From Butyrivibrio sp. M55 (GTDB lineage: Bacteria > Bacillota > Clostridia > Lachnospirales > Lachnospiraceae), in assembly GCF_900116865.1 (NCBI RefSeq), contig NZ_FPCD01000002.1:124001-188000 (forward strand): a DNA stretch of 64,000 nucleotides, in the 5' to 3' direction. A program made the position numbers and the translations under genes. Of this stretch, positions 50,516-59,017 are shown in pieces. Under the pieces are notes generated by a model. That model made no database searches. It had not been told where the DNA came from and worked only from the letters and a program-made list of their open reading frames with translations. Each line of letters starts with the position of its first letter. Position 1 is the stretch's first letter.

Positions 50516-51715
50516 TCATGATCGCATTTTTAAAAGTTCCGATAAAAGAATATTTGCGGCGTCAGCTTTACTCATGATTCCAAGTTCTTTTTCATCGGAC
50601 GATGTTATAAGAGTAAGTACGTTTGTATCTACTTCAAAGCCTGCGCCTTCGACTTTTAAGTTGTTGGCGCAGATCATATCAAGGTTCTTTTTTTCAAGTT
50701 TTTTTCTTGAGTTTTCAAGAAGGTCTTTTGTCTCCATTGAAAAACCGCATAATATCTGGCCTTTCTTTTTATTTTTTCCAAGATACGCAAGTATATCGTC
50801 GGTTGGCTTAAGCTGAATAGCAAGGTCACCTTTTTGAGCACTCTTTTTTATCTTGTCGTCTACGTAGTTAGCGGGAGTGTAGTCAGCAACGGCAGCGGCT
50901 TTGATAATGATATCCTGCTCGTTTGAGCGCTGAGTCACGGCTTCATACATGTCTTTTGCGGAAGAGATGCTCACGAAATTAAGGTGAGAAGGCACTTCCA
51001 GATTGGTCTTTCCCGATACGAGAGTTACATTTGCACCTCTGCGTGCGGCAGCGGTAGCAATGGCGTAGCCCATCTTGCCGGAAGAGTGGTTGGTGATATA
51101 GCGGACGGGATCGAGTGCTTCTCTTGTGGGACCTGCCGTAACAAGAAGGTTTATGCCTTCCATGTCTTTTGGACAGGCTATTTCGTATATTATCTCATCA
51201 AGGATCTTTGCAGGTTCTTCCATGCGGCCTTTTCCGACAGTACCGCAGGCAAGGAAACCTTCGCCGGGAGTTACTATAATGTAGCCGTAGCTTTTAAGAG
51301 TTTCTATATTCTTCTGTGTTATGGGATTTTCGAACATCTTGGTGTTCATGGCAGGAGCGATGATCTTCTTGCATGTGCACGCAAGAGCTGTTGTTGTCAG
51401 CATGTCATCAGCGATTCCGTTTGCAAGCTTTGCGATGCAATTGGCGGTTGCGGGAGCGATGACAAGTACGTCTGCTTTGTCCGCAAGTGCGATGTGCTCA
51501 ACTTCCATAGGATGATTTCGTTCAAAAGTGCCTGTTATGCACCTTGTATGAGTAAGTGCTTCGAATGTCAGCGGAGTTATAAACTCTGTTGCATTCTCTG
51601 TCATGATAACATCTACATTTGCATGTGCCTTTACGAGCTTTGAAGCAAGATCTGCTGACTTATATGCGGCAATTCCGCCTGTAACACCCAGAATTACATT
51701 TTTTCCCTTTAACAT
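50516..51715 (-). CDS. coaBC: Bifunctional phosphopantothenoylcysteine decarboxylase / phosphopantothenate-cysteine ligase
   Basis: A 399-residue enzyme of coenzyme A synthesis that joins cysteine to phosphopantothenate (CTP-dependent, CoaB) and decarboxylates the product (FMN-dependent, CoaC). The N-terminal CoaC flavodoxin-like domain has ILGVTGGIAAYKSADLASKL, the PxMNxxM-type motif APAMNTKMFENP and the active His in MEVEHIALADKADVLVIAPA; the C-terminal CoaB Rossmann domain has LLVTAGPTREALDPVRYITN, HSSGKMG and AAAVADYTP. Start 51715 has TTGGAG upstream on the reverse strand. The pantothenate kinase gene lies 2.4 kb away. Confidence 0.95.
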   Translation of the reverse strand: MLKGKNVILGVTGGIAAYKSADLASKLVKAHANVDVIMTENATEFITPLTFEALTHTRCITGTFERNHPMEVEHIALADKADVLVIAPATANCIAKLANGIADDMLTTTALACTCKKIIAPAMNTKMFENPITQKNIETLKSYGYIIVTPGEGFLACGTVGKGRMEEPAKILDEIIYEIACPKDMEGINLLVTAGPTREALDPVRYITNHSSGKMGYAIATAAARRGANVTLVSGKTNLEVPSHLNFVSISSAKDMYEAVTQRSNEQDIIIKAAAVADYTPANYVDDKIKKSAQKGDLAIQLKPTDDILAYLGKNKKKGQILCGFSMETKDLLENSRKKLEKKNLDMICANNLKVEGAGFEVDTNVLTLITSSDEKELGIMSKADAANILLSELLKMRS

Positions 51716-51829
51716 CGTTTCTCCAATCACAATATGCAGTAATTTCAGTAAATTCGCTTTGAGTATACCGCGATTTTGTTAGGGATGTAAAGGAGGGAAT
51801 AGTTCATATTTTTTTTATAAAAAAAGTAA

Positions 51830-51858
51830 TTGACATTTTAAATTGCATACAATATAAT
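51830..51858 (+). promoter_or_regulatory. Consensus sigma-A promoter of the glutathione peroxidase gene
   Basis: TTGACA (51830-51835), a 17-bp spacer and TATAAT (51853-51858), perfect at both hexamers; the start codon lies about 50 bp further at 51914. The spacer is very A/T-rich. Confidence 0.85.
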
Positions 51859-51913
51859 TTTATTAAATTAAAACGAAAACCCATTAACATTGTTTCAAAA
51901 CGGAGGTAATATC

Positions 51914-52456
51914 ATGGGATTTTATGATTATTCAGTAACCGATGCTCAGGGCAATGAAGTTAAGCTTGATGCATATAAAGGAAAAGTTGTTCTTGTTGTT
52001 AATACCGCTACAGGATGCGGTTTCACACCTCATTACAAGGATATTGAGGCTATGTATGAGAAGTTCCACGATAACGGATTTGAGGTTCTTGATATTCCAT
52101 GCAATCAGTTCGCGGGTCAGACACCGGGAACCGATGAGGAGATCCACGAATTCTGCCAGCTTCACTACAATACAAAGTTCCCTCAGATGAAAAAATCTGA
52201 TGTAAACGGCGAAAACCAGCTTGAACTCTACAAGTTCCTTAAGGAGCAGAAAGGTTTTGAAGGATTCGGGAAGGGTGCAGCTGCGCTGGCTATGAATGTA
52301 ATGCTTAAGAAGATTGATAAGGATTACAAGAATAATCCTGATATAAAGTGGAATTTCACTAAGTTTGTCATTGACAGAGACGGCAATGTCGTTGCCCGCT
52401 TTGAGCCTACACAGAAGATGGAAGATGTAGCGGAATATGTAGAGAAGCTCATCTAA
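51914..52456 (+). CDS. Glutathione peroxidase family (thiol peroxidase) protein
   Basis: A 180-residue thioredoxin-fold peroxidase. The active-site segment is VLVVNTATGCGFTPHYKDIE, with peroxidatic Cys in GCGFT replacing the Sec of mammalian enzymes; the second motif is LDIPCNQFAGQTPGTDEEI with the conserved Gln and a possible resolving Cys, and the third is KWNFTKFVIDRDGNVVARFE with the catalytic Trp-Asn-Phe. Bacterial Cys-type members generally use thioredoxin. Acts on peroxides, consistent with oxygen stress in an anaerobe. Start ATG 51914 after GGAGG; strong promoter upstream. Confidence 0.93.
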   Translation: MGFYDYSVTDAQGNEVKLDAYKGKVVLVVNTATGCGFTPHYKDIEAMYEKFHDNGFEVLDIPCNQFAGQTPGTDEEIHEFCQLHYNTKFPQMKKSDVNGENQLELYKFLKEQKGFEGFGKGAAALAMNVMLKKIDKDYKNNPDIKWNFTKFVIDRDGNVVARFEPTQKMEDVAEYVEKLI

Positions 52457-52480
52457 AAGCATAAAAGAAACAATACAGCG

Positions 52481-52508
52481 TATAAAAAGCTTTTACAGGC
52501 TTTTTATA
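52481..52508 (+). terminator. Terminator after the peroxidase gene
   Basis: TATAAAAAGC (52481-52490) pairs perfectly with GCTTTTTATA (52499-52508). Confidence 0.65.
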
Positions 52509-52537
52509 ATATATTATCTCATTACAATCTCATAAAA

Positions 52538-52580
52538 AATCTCATCGGATTACATATCTCCCGTCCGATGGGATTTTTTG
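52538..52580 (+). terminator. Second hairpin upstream of the Phd/RelE pair
   Basis: AATCTCATCGG (52538-52548) pairs with CCGATGGGATT (52564-52574), one mismatch, followed by TTTTTT. A weak promoter for the antitoxin (TTGACA at 52624, GATAAT at 52645, short spacer) follows. Confidence 0.7.
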
Positions 52581-52677
52581 TATTATTCAATAAAATATGT
52601 TGATATATTTATAGATATATAAGTTGACAAAAAAGTGTACAAATGATAATTTGAGGATAGAAAGTGAGGTATGATTA

Positions 52678-53001
52678 ATGCAGAACATGGTTTATGCTCT
52701 TGAAAATATGATTCCCATTTCGCTTTTTAATCGTGGACAGGCCGGAAAGATATTTAGTGAAGTAAAGAAGGGAATTTCAAAGGTTGTAATTAAAAATAAT
52801 GAACCTGAAGCGGTGCTTCTTTCTCCGCAGGAATATAAAAGGCTGATGGATATGGCCGAGGATTATGAACTCATTCAGCTTACCCTTGAGAGACTGGAGC
52901 AAGAGGATTTTTCAAAAACAATCAGCGGCAAAGAGATGATGTCTGAGCTTGGAATAACTCAAGAAGAAATAGATGCTATGGAGGATGTTGAGTTTGAGTA
53001 A
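52678..53001 (+). CDS. Phd/YefM-family antitoxin
   Basis: A 107-residue protein. The N-terminal DNA-binding/dimer part reads IPISLFNRGQAGKIFSEVKK followed by VVIKNNEPEAVLLSPQEYKR LMDM, the characteristic Phd/YefM pattern; the acidic C-terminus (EDFSKTISGKEMMSELGITQ) would wrap and block the toxin. The gene partner directly downstream, overlapping its end, is a frameshifted RelE-like toxin, so the antitoxin may be an orphan or act only as repressor. Confidence 0.88.
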   Translation: MQNMVYALENMIPISLFNRGQAGKIFSEVKKGISKVVIKNNEPEAVLLSPQEYKRLMDMAEDYELIQLTLERLEQEDFSKTISGKEMMSELGITQEEIDAMEDVEFE

Positions 53002-53337
53002 ATGGCAACTTGAGTATTCTTCAGCAGCCAAGAAGGATATGAAAAGCTTGATGGATCACAACAAAAGTTAGTTATTAAAGCTTTAGATAAGGTGGTTCAA
53101 AATCCTGTAGCAGAGAGCGAAGGAGGGTATGGTAAACCTTTAGGTAATCATAAAGATTCAAAATTATCGGGATGTTTTAAGATTAAATTACGCCAGAGCG
53201 GGATCAGAATTGTATATCAGCTGAAGTACATAGGCAATGTAATGTGCGTTATTGTAATAGGCATGAGGGCAGAAAGTGAGGTTTACAAAGAAGCACATAA
53301 GCGTCTGAAAGGCAGTTCAGATCATACATCTCAGTGA
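52985..53337 (+). pseudogene. Frameshifted RelE/YoeB-like toxin
   Basis: The first frame from ATG 52985 reads LSLSKWQLEYSSAAKKDMKS then runs off to a TAG near 53070. The next frame continues the protein: KLDGSQQKLVIKALDKVVQN, KPLGNHKDSKLSGCFKIKLR, SGIRIVYQLKYIGNVMCVIV, with MRAESEVYKEAHKRLKG at the end, the usual RelE-type order (ribosome-dependent mRNA interferase). One added A in the A-run at 53042-53045 would restore a continuous protein of about 117 residues. So a single base has been lost, or a ribosomal slip is used. Confidence 0.85.
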
Positions 53338-53375
53338 TTTATTTTTGTATTAAAATTCGGTACATTTTTTTCTGC

Positions 53376-53403
53376 TTGCAAAAAAACTTTTCTGTGATAT
53401 ATT
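53376..53403 (+). promoter_or_regulatory. Possible promoter of the ECF S-component/coaX pair
   Basis: TTGCAA (53376-53381), 16 bp, TATATT (53398-53403), about 60 bp before the start codon at 53463. Reasonable but not strong. Confidence 0.35.
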
Positions 53404-53462
53404 TATGGTGCGCGGTATTTAGTATGAACTGAAACTGCAGCATTATTTAAGGAGAATTAAAA

Positions 53463-54110
53463 ATGGATAGTACATCATCACTTAGCCGCAAGACTGAGGA
53501 GTTAGGCGGACTGAGCAAAAAGACGCAGTACATGGTAGAGACTGCACTTCTTGTTGCCGTTACCATCATCATGGGTAACACTTTTTTAGGCACAATTCCC
53601 ACACCTTTACTGAAAGTTTCAATCGTAACCGTTCCGGTTGCACTTGCATCTATGCTGATTGGACCTGTTGCAGGCATTATCTGTGGCCTTGCATTTGGTA
53701 TCAACAGTTTTATTGGTGCGCTCAACGGATCAAGCGGACTTCTTTCAACACTCTTTAACATCAATCCTTTCGGAGTGTTTGTGACAGCAGTTGTTGCAAG
53801 ATTTCTTGATGCAGCGGTTACATCATTTGTTTATAAGCTTATACACAAGGGCAAGCTCAAGACAGCTTCCTACTATATAACAGGCGCCCTTATGCCTCTT
53901 CTTAATACGGCATTCTTCATGGGCTCACTTTGCCTGTTCTTCTTTAATACTGAATTTGTACAGGGACTTGCAGCTAATTACAATGCTACAACACCTATGG
54001 CATTCGTTATCGGAATGGTAGGCGTTCAGGCAACGATTGAGGCTGTTGTCGGATGCGTTTTGGGAGGCACACTTGCAATGGTACTTTCCAAGGCACTTCA
54101 CAGGGGTTAA
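53463..54110 (+). CDS. ECF transporter S component, probably for pantothenate or a related vitamin
   Basis: A 215-residue membrane protein with about six helices, typical of substrate-binding S components of energy-coupling-factor transporters (about 170-220 residues). The motif ASMLIGPVAGIICGLAFGIN followed by SFIGALNGSSGLLSTLFNIN PF matches the PanT/RibU-like ECF_trnsprt fold (G-P-x-x-G and the first-loop region). The N-terminal 30 residues are a Ser/Gly/Lys-rich cytoplasmic extension. It is 17 bp ahead of coaX, so pantothenate import is the natural guess. No energy module (EcfAAT) is in the window. Confidence 0.82.
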   Translation: MDSTSSLSRKTEELGGLSKKTQYMVETALLVAVTIIMGNTFLGTIPTPLLKVSIVTVPVALASMLIGPVAGIICGLAFGINSFIGALNGSSGLLSTLFNINPFGVFVTAVVARFLDAAVTSFVYKLIHKGKLKTASYYITGALMPLLNTAFFMGSLCLFFFNTEFVQGLAANYNATTPMAFVIGMVGVQATIEAVVGCVLGGTLAMVLSKALHRG

Positions 54111-54126
54111 TTAAAAGGCGATTTTC

Positions 54127-54900
54127 ATGAGCGGAGTTTTAGCTGTAGATATCGGTAACTCAAATATTGTCATAGGTTTTTTTGACGGATCTGAATATAG
54201 AGAACTTGGAAGACTTAAGTCTGACAGGGATTTTTCTGAAGATGAGATTGCGGAAGGATTTGCAGACCTGATAAGTAAGGCAGGATTAAAAGAAAGATCA
54301 TTTGACGGCTCAGTTTTATCAAGCGTTGTCACTGAGATGACGGATAAGGCAGCAGGGGCACTGAAGAAGATAACAGGTAAAGATGCAATGATTCCAAACA
54401 CCACAATGAACACAGGAATAGACGTATCAAGATATGACACTTCCTGCTTGGGATTTGATCGGGTTGCAGATCTTGCGGCTGCAGTTTCAGAGTATGGATG
54501 CCCTGTAATGGTATGTGATCTGGGAACATGCACGACAATAACGGTTGCTGATGAGAAAGCAAGACTCGTAGGGGGGATGATATGTCCCGGAGTTCAGCTG
54601 TCGCTTGATGCAGAGGCACAAAGAACTTCGAAACTCCCACAACTTACAGCACGTAAGACAAATAAGCTTCTTGGAACGGATACCGAATCGAATATGATAT
54701 CGGGAGTCGTGGCAGGAACAGGAATAATGCTCACGGGGCTGATAAAAAAAGTCATTAAAGAGCATGGTTATGATGACTTAAAGGTTGTCATAACAGGGGG
54801 ATGGTCAGAAGCTGTAGCAGAGTGGATGGATGCGGAAGTTATAAGAGATCCGGATCTGCTGATGCGCGGGCTTTTGACGATATATAATAAGAACAGATAA
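54127..54900 (+). CDS. coaX: Type III pantothenate kinase
   Basis: A 257-residue enzyme of the ASKHA fold that phosphorylates pantothenate, the first step of coenzyme A synthesis, with a relaxed need for K+. Motifs: VLAVDIGNSNIVIGFFDG (phosphate-1), CLGFDRVADLAAAV and VMVCDLGTCTTITVAD (phosphate-2/connect) and VTGG-like ITGGWSEAVA (adenosine region). Its length and motif order match CoaX. It closes an operon with the S component. A terminator at 54903-54945 follows. Confidence 0.95.
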   Translation: MSGVLAVDIGNSNIVIGFFDGSEYRELGRLKSDRDFSEDEIAEGFADLISKAGLKERSFDGSVLSSVVTEMTDKAAGALKKITGKDAMIPNTTMNTGIDVSRYDTSCLGFDRVADLAAAVSEYGCPVMVCDLGTCTTITVADEKARLVGGMICPGVQLSLDAEAQRTSKLPQLTARKTNKLLGTDTESNMISGVVAGTGIMLTGLIKKVIKEHGYDDLKVVITGGWSEAVAEWMDAEVIRDPDLLMRGLLTIYNKNR

Positions 54901-54902
54901 TT

Positions 54903-54945
54903 AAGAAGCCGTACCTTGAAAAAAACAGGGTGCGGCTTCTTTTCA
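54903..54945 (+). terminator. Terminator after coaX
   Basis: AAGAAGCCGTACC (54903-54915) pairs with GGTGCGGCTTCTT (54929-54941), one mismatch, followed by TTTC. Confidence 0.8.
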
Positions 54946-55014
54946 ATATGGCAAAAGAGGTCTATAATCAGATAGTCGAATTATGAAGAAAAGTTTTTTT
55001 GGAGGAAAATTATA

Positions 55015-55800
55015 ATGAAATCACCTGCAGAGATAGCAGCAAAGTATGAAGTAGTCGGAAAGGGAAAGACAGAAGGAAAATTTTTGCAAACTTTTATGCT
55101 TGCCATTCTTGCGGGCTCTTTTATAGCACTCGGCGGTCTCGGAAGCCAGATTGCATCAAGTTGCGCGGCAGATCCGTCAAGCGCAAGGGTTATCAGCTCT
55201 GTTGTATTCCCAATCGGTCTTTTTATGGTGCTTGTTGGAGGAGCTGAACTTTTTACAGGAAACTGTCTTATTACAATACCTGTTTTATCAAAGAAAGCTA
55301 CAGCTAAAGGAATGATCAGAAACTGGATAATCGTATATATCGGAAATATGGTCGGAGGTTTTTTGATCGCGGCACTTGCTGCTTTTAGCCATATATATTC
55401 ATTTAATGACGGCAATCTTGCCACTCAGGTGGTAAAAACGGCTGTCACAAAATCAACCATTTCATTTGGAGATGCTTTTTTACGCGGAATCCTTTGCAAC
55501 GTTCTTGTATGCATGGCTGTTTGGTGCTCTTTTGCAGCAGATGAGCTTGCCGGCAAGGTGTTTGCGCTCTGGCTTCCCGTTATGCTCTTTATTATTTGCG
55601 GATTTGAGCACTGCGTTGCCAATATGTACTTTATTCCCGCAGGATTTCTTGCGTCATATGTACATGGCATTCCTGCAGACGGACTGTCTGTTTTGGGATT
55701 TTTTGTCACCAACCTTATACCTGTAACGCTCGGAAACATCGTGGGCGGCGGTATCTGCGTAGGTGCGGCTTATCATTTGATCTATCTTAAGAAGGATTGA
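55015..55800 (+). CDS. Formate/nitrite transporter (FNT) family channel
   Basis: A 261-residue pentameric-channel protein with six helices. Features: KSPAEIAAKYEVVGKGKTEG as N-terminal helix, LAILAGSFIALGGLGSQIAS (helix 1, P-G-A-like filter region), GAELFTGNCLITIPVLSKKA (the E-L-F-T-G-N motif of the family), LRGILCNVLVCMAVWCSFAA (R-G-I-x-C-N-x-L-V motif) and GFEHCVANMYFIPAG with the conserved His in the pore. It lets formate, nitrite or similar small anions pass; for a fermenting anaerobe, formate export is likely. GGAGG precedes ATG. Confidence 0.93.
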   Translation: MKSPAEIAAKYEVVGKGKTEGKFLQTFMLAILAGSFIALGGLGSQIASSCAADPSSARVISSVVFPIGLFMVLVGGAELFTGNCLITIPVLSKKATAKGMIRNWIIVYIGNMVGGFLIAALAAFSHIYSFNDGNLATQVVKTAVTKSTISFGDAFLRGILCNVLVCMAVWCSFAADELAGKVFALWLPVMLFIICGFEHCVANMYFIPAGFLASYVHGIPADGLSVLGFFVTNLIPVTLGNIVGGGICVGAAYHLIYLKKD

Positions 55801-55830
55801 CCTGTTGTTTTTTTGAAAAAGAGGTAGTTG

Positions 55831-56640
55831 ATGGCGGAACTTAGATACCCGATCCTGATGGTGCATGGAATGGGCTTTAGGGATCATAAGTATTTAAACT
55901 ATTGGGGAAGAATACCTGCCAAGCTGGAGGAGTCCGGTTGTCGTATATTCTACGGAAATCAGGACAGCAATGCGGCTATAGAGACAAATGCGAAGGTTCT
56001 GGCAGACAGGATAAAAGATATTTTAGAGGAGACCGGTGCGCCCAAGTTAAATGTTATTGCGCATTCAAAGGGCGGACTTGATATCAGGTGCGCGATTTCG
56101 AAATACGGCCTTGGTGACAAGATTGCATCGGTAACTACCATGAGTACGCCGCATCATGGTTCTGTTACTGTGGATAAACTACTTAAACTTCCGGATTTTC
56201 TTGTGAGATTTGCGGGAAAATGTACTGATATTGTATTTAAGATTCTTGGCGATAAGAATCCTGATTCATATAGCGTATTTAAGTCTTTTTCAACTAAAGA
56301 AGCAGAGAAATTCAATGAGAAATATCCGGATTCAAAAGAGACATATTACCGTAGCTATGCGTTTGCGATGAAGTCGCCTTTTGCGGATATGTTTTTGTGG
56401 TTTACAAGTCTCGTTGTATGGCTTGTTGAGGGCGAAAATGACGGACTTTTGGCTCCACGCGCGGTTAAGTGGGGTGACTTTAAAGGCGTAGTTTACAGCA
56501 ATACGGGACGCGGAATCTCACATTGTGATGAGGTTGATATGCGAAGGTGCAGATTAAGCCGCAAGCAAGGTGATGGTGTTTCCGATATTCCCGAATTTTA
56601 TAAAAAAGTTGTTTTAGAACTGGCAGATAGCGGTTTTTGA
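55831..56640 (+). CDS. Alpha/beta-hydrolase, lipase/esterase type
   Basis: A 269-residue protein without a clear signal peptide. YPILMVHGMGFRDHKYLNYW carries the oxyanion His-Gly pair; the nucleophile elbow is VIAHSKGGLDIRCA (G-H-S-x-G-like with Ala replacing the first Gly); an Asp in ENDGLLAPRAVKWG and His in RGISHCDEVDMR complete the probable triad, as in triacylglycerol lipases of Pseudomonas/Staphylococcus type. ATG 55831 is chosen after GAGGTAG. It starts 31 bp after the FNT gene and precedes a macrodomain gene. Confidence 0.85.
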   Translation: MAELRYPILMVHGMGFRDHKYLNYWGRIPAKLEESGCRIFYGNQDSNAAIETNAKVLADRIKDILEETGAPKLNVIAHSKGGLDIRCAISKYGLGDKIASVTTMSTPHHGSVTVDKLLKLPDFLVRFAGKCTDIVFKILGDKNPDSYSVFKSFSTKEAEKFNEKYPDSKETYYRSYAFAMKSPFADMFLWFTSLVVWLVEGENDGLLAPRAVKWGDFKGVVYSNTGRGISHCDEVDMRRCRLSRKQGDGVSDIPEFYKKVVLELADSGF

Positions 56641-56680
56641 TATGACTGATCGCAGTTTCATTATCTGAGGGACATTGAAA

Positions 56681-57187
56681 ATGAAAAATATTGAATTTTA
56701 CGTTGGAGATATCACAAAACTTAAAGTTGATGCCATTGTAAATGCCGCCAATTCAAGCCTTCTTGGTGGCGGCGGAGTAGACGGTGCGATTCACAGAGCG
56801 GCAGGCCCCGGGCTTCTTAACGAGTGCAGAGGGCTTAACGGATGCAGAACGGGCGAAGCGAAGATTACGAAGGGATACAATCTTCCCGCCAAATATGTGA
56901 TTCACACGGTCGGACCGATCTATTCAGGCGCAGAGAGCGACGAGACTGACCTGTATAATTGCTACTATAATTCGCTTTCGCTGGCAAAAGAAAATGATGT
57001 TCACAGCATCGCTTTTCCCGGAATCTCTACGGGAGTTTACGGTTATCCCAAGGAAGCTGCCGCAAAAACGGCGCTTGGTGCGATAACAACGTGGCTTTCA
57101 GATAATTCGGGGTATGATATGCAGATCACAATAGTGAACTTCTCGGAACACGACTATGAGATTTATCAATCGGTGATCGGCAGATGA
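56681..57187 (+). CDS. Macrodomain protein (ADP-ribosyl/O-acetyl-ADP-ribose hydrolase)
   Basis: A 168-residue macrodomain of the MacroD type. [20 protein letters not shown] followed by [20 protein letters not shown] is the ADP-ribose site with the catalytic Asn and Asp/Gly loop; [20 protein letters not shown] and [20 protein letters not shown] are the phosphate-binding loops. Removes ADP-ribose from proteins or hydrolyses O-acetyl-ADP-ribose. ATG 56681 rather than TTG 56675 is preferred. It follows the lipase gene with 40 bp. Confidence 0.93.
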   Translation: MKNIEFYVGDITKLKVDAIVNAANSSLLGGGGVDGAIHRAAGPGLLNECRGLNGCRTGEAKITKGYNLPAKYVIHTVGPIYSGAESDETDLYNCYYNSLSLAKENDVHSIAFPGISTGVYGYPKEAAAKTALGAITTWLSDNSGYDMQITIVNFSEHDYEIYQSVIGR

Positions 57188-57233
57188 TGTAACTTTTTGT
57201 TCAGACATCACACTGAAAATATAGGAGTATTTT

Positions 57234-58805
57234 ATGAAAAACAGTTTTGGTAGTACAGGGGGCAGGAAAAATCGCAGGGGAAGAGGTCTTAGAAAAGAAG
57301 ACCTTATAAAGATTTATATCGCAGGCGGAGCGGTTCTTTTTCTTATTGTAGGTATTTTACTTGGCTCTTTGCTGTCTAAGGGTTCAAAGGATGAAGAGGA
57401 AGAACTTGATATAGCAGAGGTCGAGGAATCAATTCCCGAAGAGGAGGTTGCTGTGGAGGCTACAACGGAAGCTTCTGAAGAGGAAGAAGCAGCAACAGAA
57501 GCATCTTCGGAAGAGGTAGCTGCAACGGATCCACAGACAACGGCTCCAAAGGAGACGGGAGCAAATGTCAATATCAAAGAACTTGTGAGTGCAAGCAGTG
57601 TCGGTGAGAATTCCAAGGTGACATACGGAATAGACGTATCAAAGTTCCAGGGAACTATCGACTGGGCCAAGGTTGCGGGAACAGGAATTGATTTTGCCAT
57701 GGTAAGAGTCGGTTACAGGGATTCTGCATCGGGAGAAATCAAGCCCGATACCAACGCAAAGTTCAATATGCAGGAAGCTGAGAAAAACGGTATTAAGGTC
57801 GGAGCATACTTTTTTTCCACAGCTGTAACCAAGGACGAAGCGATAGAAGAAGCTAACTGGGTAAAAGATTATATCGCAAAATATTCAATCACATATCCCG
57901 TAGGATATAACTGCGAGGGCTTTGAAAAAGAGACGAGCAGACAGTTTAACCTTACCAAGGACGATAGAAGTAATATTGCGATCGCATTCCTTGAGCAGAT
58001 ACACAAGTCAGGATATACGCCTATTTTCTACGCATCAAAGGGAGAACTTGCCGAGGATGCGAAGTGGAATACATCACAGATTGAGAAGTCTTATAAAATC
58101 TGGATGGCATGGTACAATCAGGATACATCAAATATTGCAAAGGGACCTGCTTACGGCGGTCAGTGCGCAATGTGGCAGTACACCAATCAGGGTGACGTTG
58201 ACGGAATCAGCAAGAAGGTTGACGTAGACGTAGCATATTTTGGATATGACGGAACTGAGACTGCAAAAGATACTTCTGAGAGAGAAGTTGCTTCTGCCGA
58301 TGTTGAAGCACTTATGAAGTTTGATCCTGTGGATGAAACAGTCACAGCTAAGAGCGTGACGAATTTAAGAAATAAGCCGAGCCAGGGAGCAGACAGTAAT
58401 GTTGTTGAGACGCTTCAGAACGGCCAGACTGCGCAGCGTACGGGAACAAGTCCAAGCGGCTGGTCAAGAGTAACTTATAACGGCAAGACTCTTTATGCGA
58501 TATCAAGCTATCTGACGACCGATCTAAACGCACCCAAGCAGCAGTCGGCAGCTGCACCTGTAGAAGATAACTCGGGTCTTAAGACTAAGTTTGCTTCTTG
58601 CAACGAGACGGTAACAGCCAAAGAAGAGGCTAACCTCAGAACGAAGCCCAGTGTTACCGATGCTGATGCAACTGTTGCAGCTACACTGAAGGCCGGTGAG
58701 ACTGCAACCCGAACAGGTATAAATAACGATGTCGGCTGGTCAAGAGTCGAATATAACGGACAGACACTTTACTGCGTAAGCAGCTTGCTTAAAGCGGTGG
58801 AATAA
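57234..58805 (+). CDS. GH25 lysozyme with SH3-type domains, membrane-anchored
   Basis: A 523-residue cell-wall enzyme. A single helix (LIKIYIAGGAVLFLIVGILL) anchors it; residues 50-110 are a Glu/Ala/Thr/Ser-rich wall-spanning linker. The GH25 barrel (about residues 125-340) starts YGIDVSKFQGTIDWAKVAGT; the acidic-pair strand reads YPVGYNCEGF, with Glu kept but Asn where most members have Asp. Two SH3b-like repeats close the protein (ETVTAKSVTNLRNKPSQGAD and ETVTAKEEANLRTKPSVTDA). It cleaves MurNAc-GlcNAc bonds, for remodelling or autolysis. A terminator follows. Confidence 0.92.
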   Translation: MKNSFGSTGGRKNRRGRGLRKEDLIKIYIAGGAVLFLIVGILLGSLLSKGSKDEEEELDIAEVEESIPEEEVAVEATTEASEEEEAATEASSEEVAATDPQTTAPKETGANVNIKELVSASSVGENSKVTYGIDVSKFQGTIDWAKVAGTGIDFAMVRVGYRDSASGEIKPDTNAKFNMQEAEKNGIKVGAYFFSTAVTKDEAIEEANWVKDYIAKYSITYPVGYNCEGFEKETSRQFNLTKDDRSNIAIAFLEQIHKSGYTPIFYASKGELAEDAKWNTSQIEKSYKIWMAWYNQDTSNIAKGPAYGGQCAMWQYTNQGDVDGISKKVDVDVAYFGYDGTETAKDTSEREVASADVEALMKFDPVDETVTAKSVTNLRNKPSQGADSNVVETLQNGQTAQRTGTSPSGWSRVTYNGKTLYAISSYLTTDLNAPKQQSAAAPVEDNSGLKTKFASCNETVTAKEEANLRTKPSVTDADATVAATLKAGETATRTGINNDVGWSRVEYNGQTLYCVSSLLKAVE

Positions 58806-58815
58806 AATAGAAAAG

Positions 58816-58848
58816 GCTGTAGCACAAGTTAGTGTTACAGCTTTTTTT
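58816..58848 (+). terminator. Terminator after the lysozyme gene
   Basis: GCTGTAGCAC (58816-58825) pairs with GTGTTACAGC (58832-58841) with one mismatch, followed by TTTTTTT. Confidence 0.85.
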
Positions 58849-58851
58849 CAC

Positions 58852-58936
58852 GCCCTATCTCAAAGCCATCCGTTTAGAGGTTGTTGTCTCACGGTGAAAT
58901 ATCTACACTTCTAAATGGATGGCTTTGGAGCAGGGC
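58852..58936. repeat. Long hairpin element in the lysozyme downstream spacer
   Basis: CAAAGCCATCC (58861-58871) pairs with GGATGGCTTTG (58917-58927) and the stem continues with one G-T pair into TTTAGA (58873-58878) / TCTAAA (58910-58915); outer arms GCCCT (58852-58856) and AGGGC (58932-58936) also match. No T-run follows; it lies just behind a normal terminator. Confidence 0.8.
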
Positions 58937-59017
58937 TGTCTACAAAAAGTTAAATATTGTGCTACAATATGACGTGCATGTAGAGTGCATAGGGAATGAA
59001 AGGTGTTAAGGGCCAAT

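Noticed and set aside
50984..51643. 219-codon + strand frame rich in Cys and Tyr
   Set aside because: It is antisense to coaBC, which has all expected motifs; the odd composition is that of a reverse-complement shadow.
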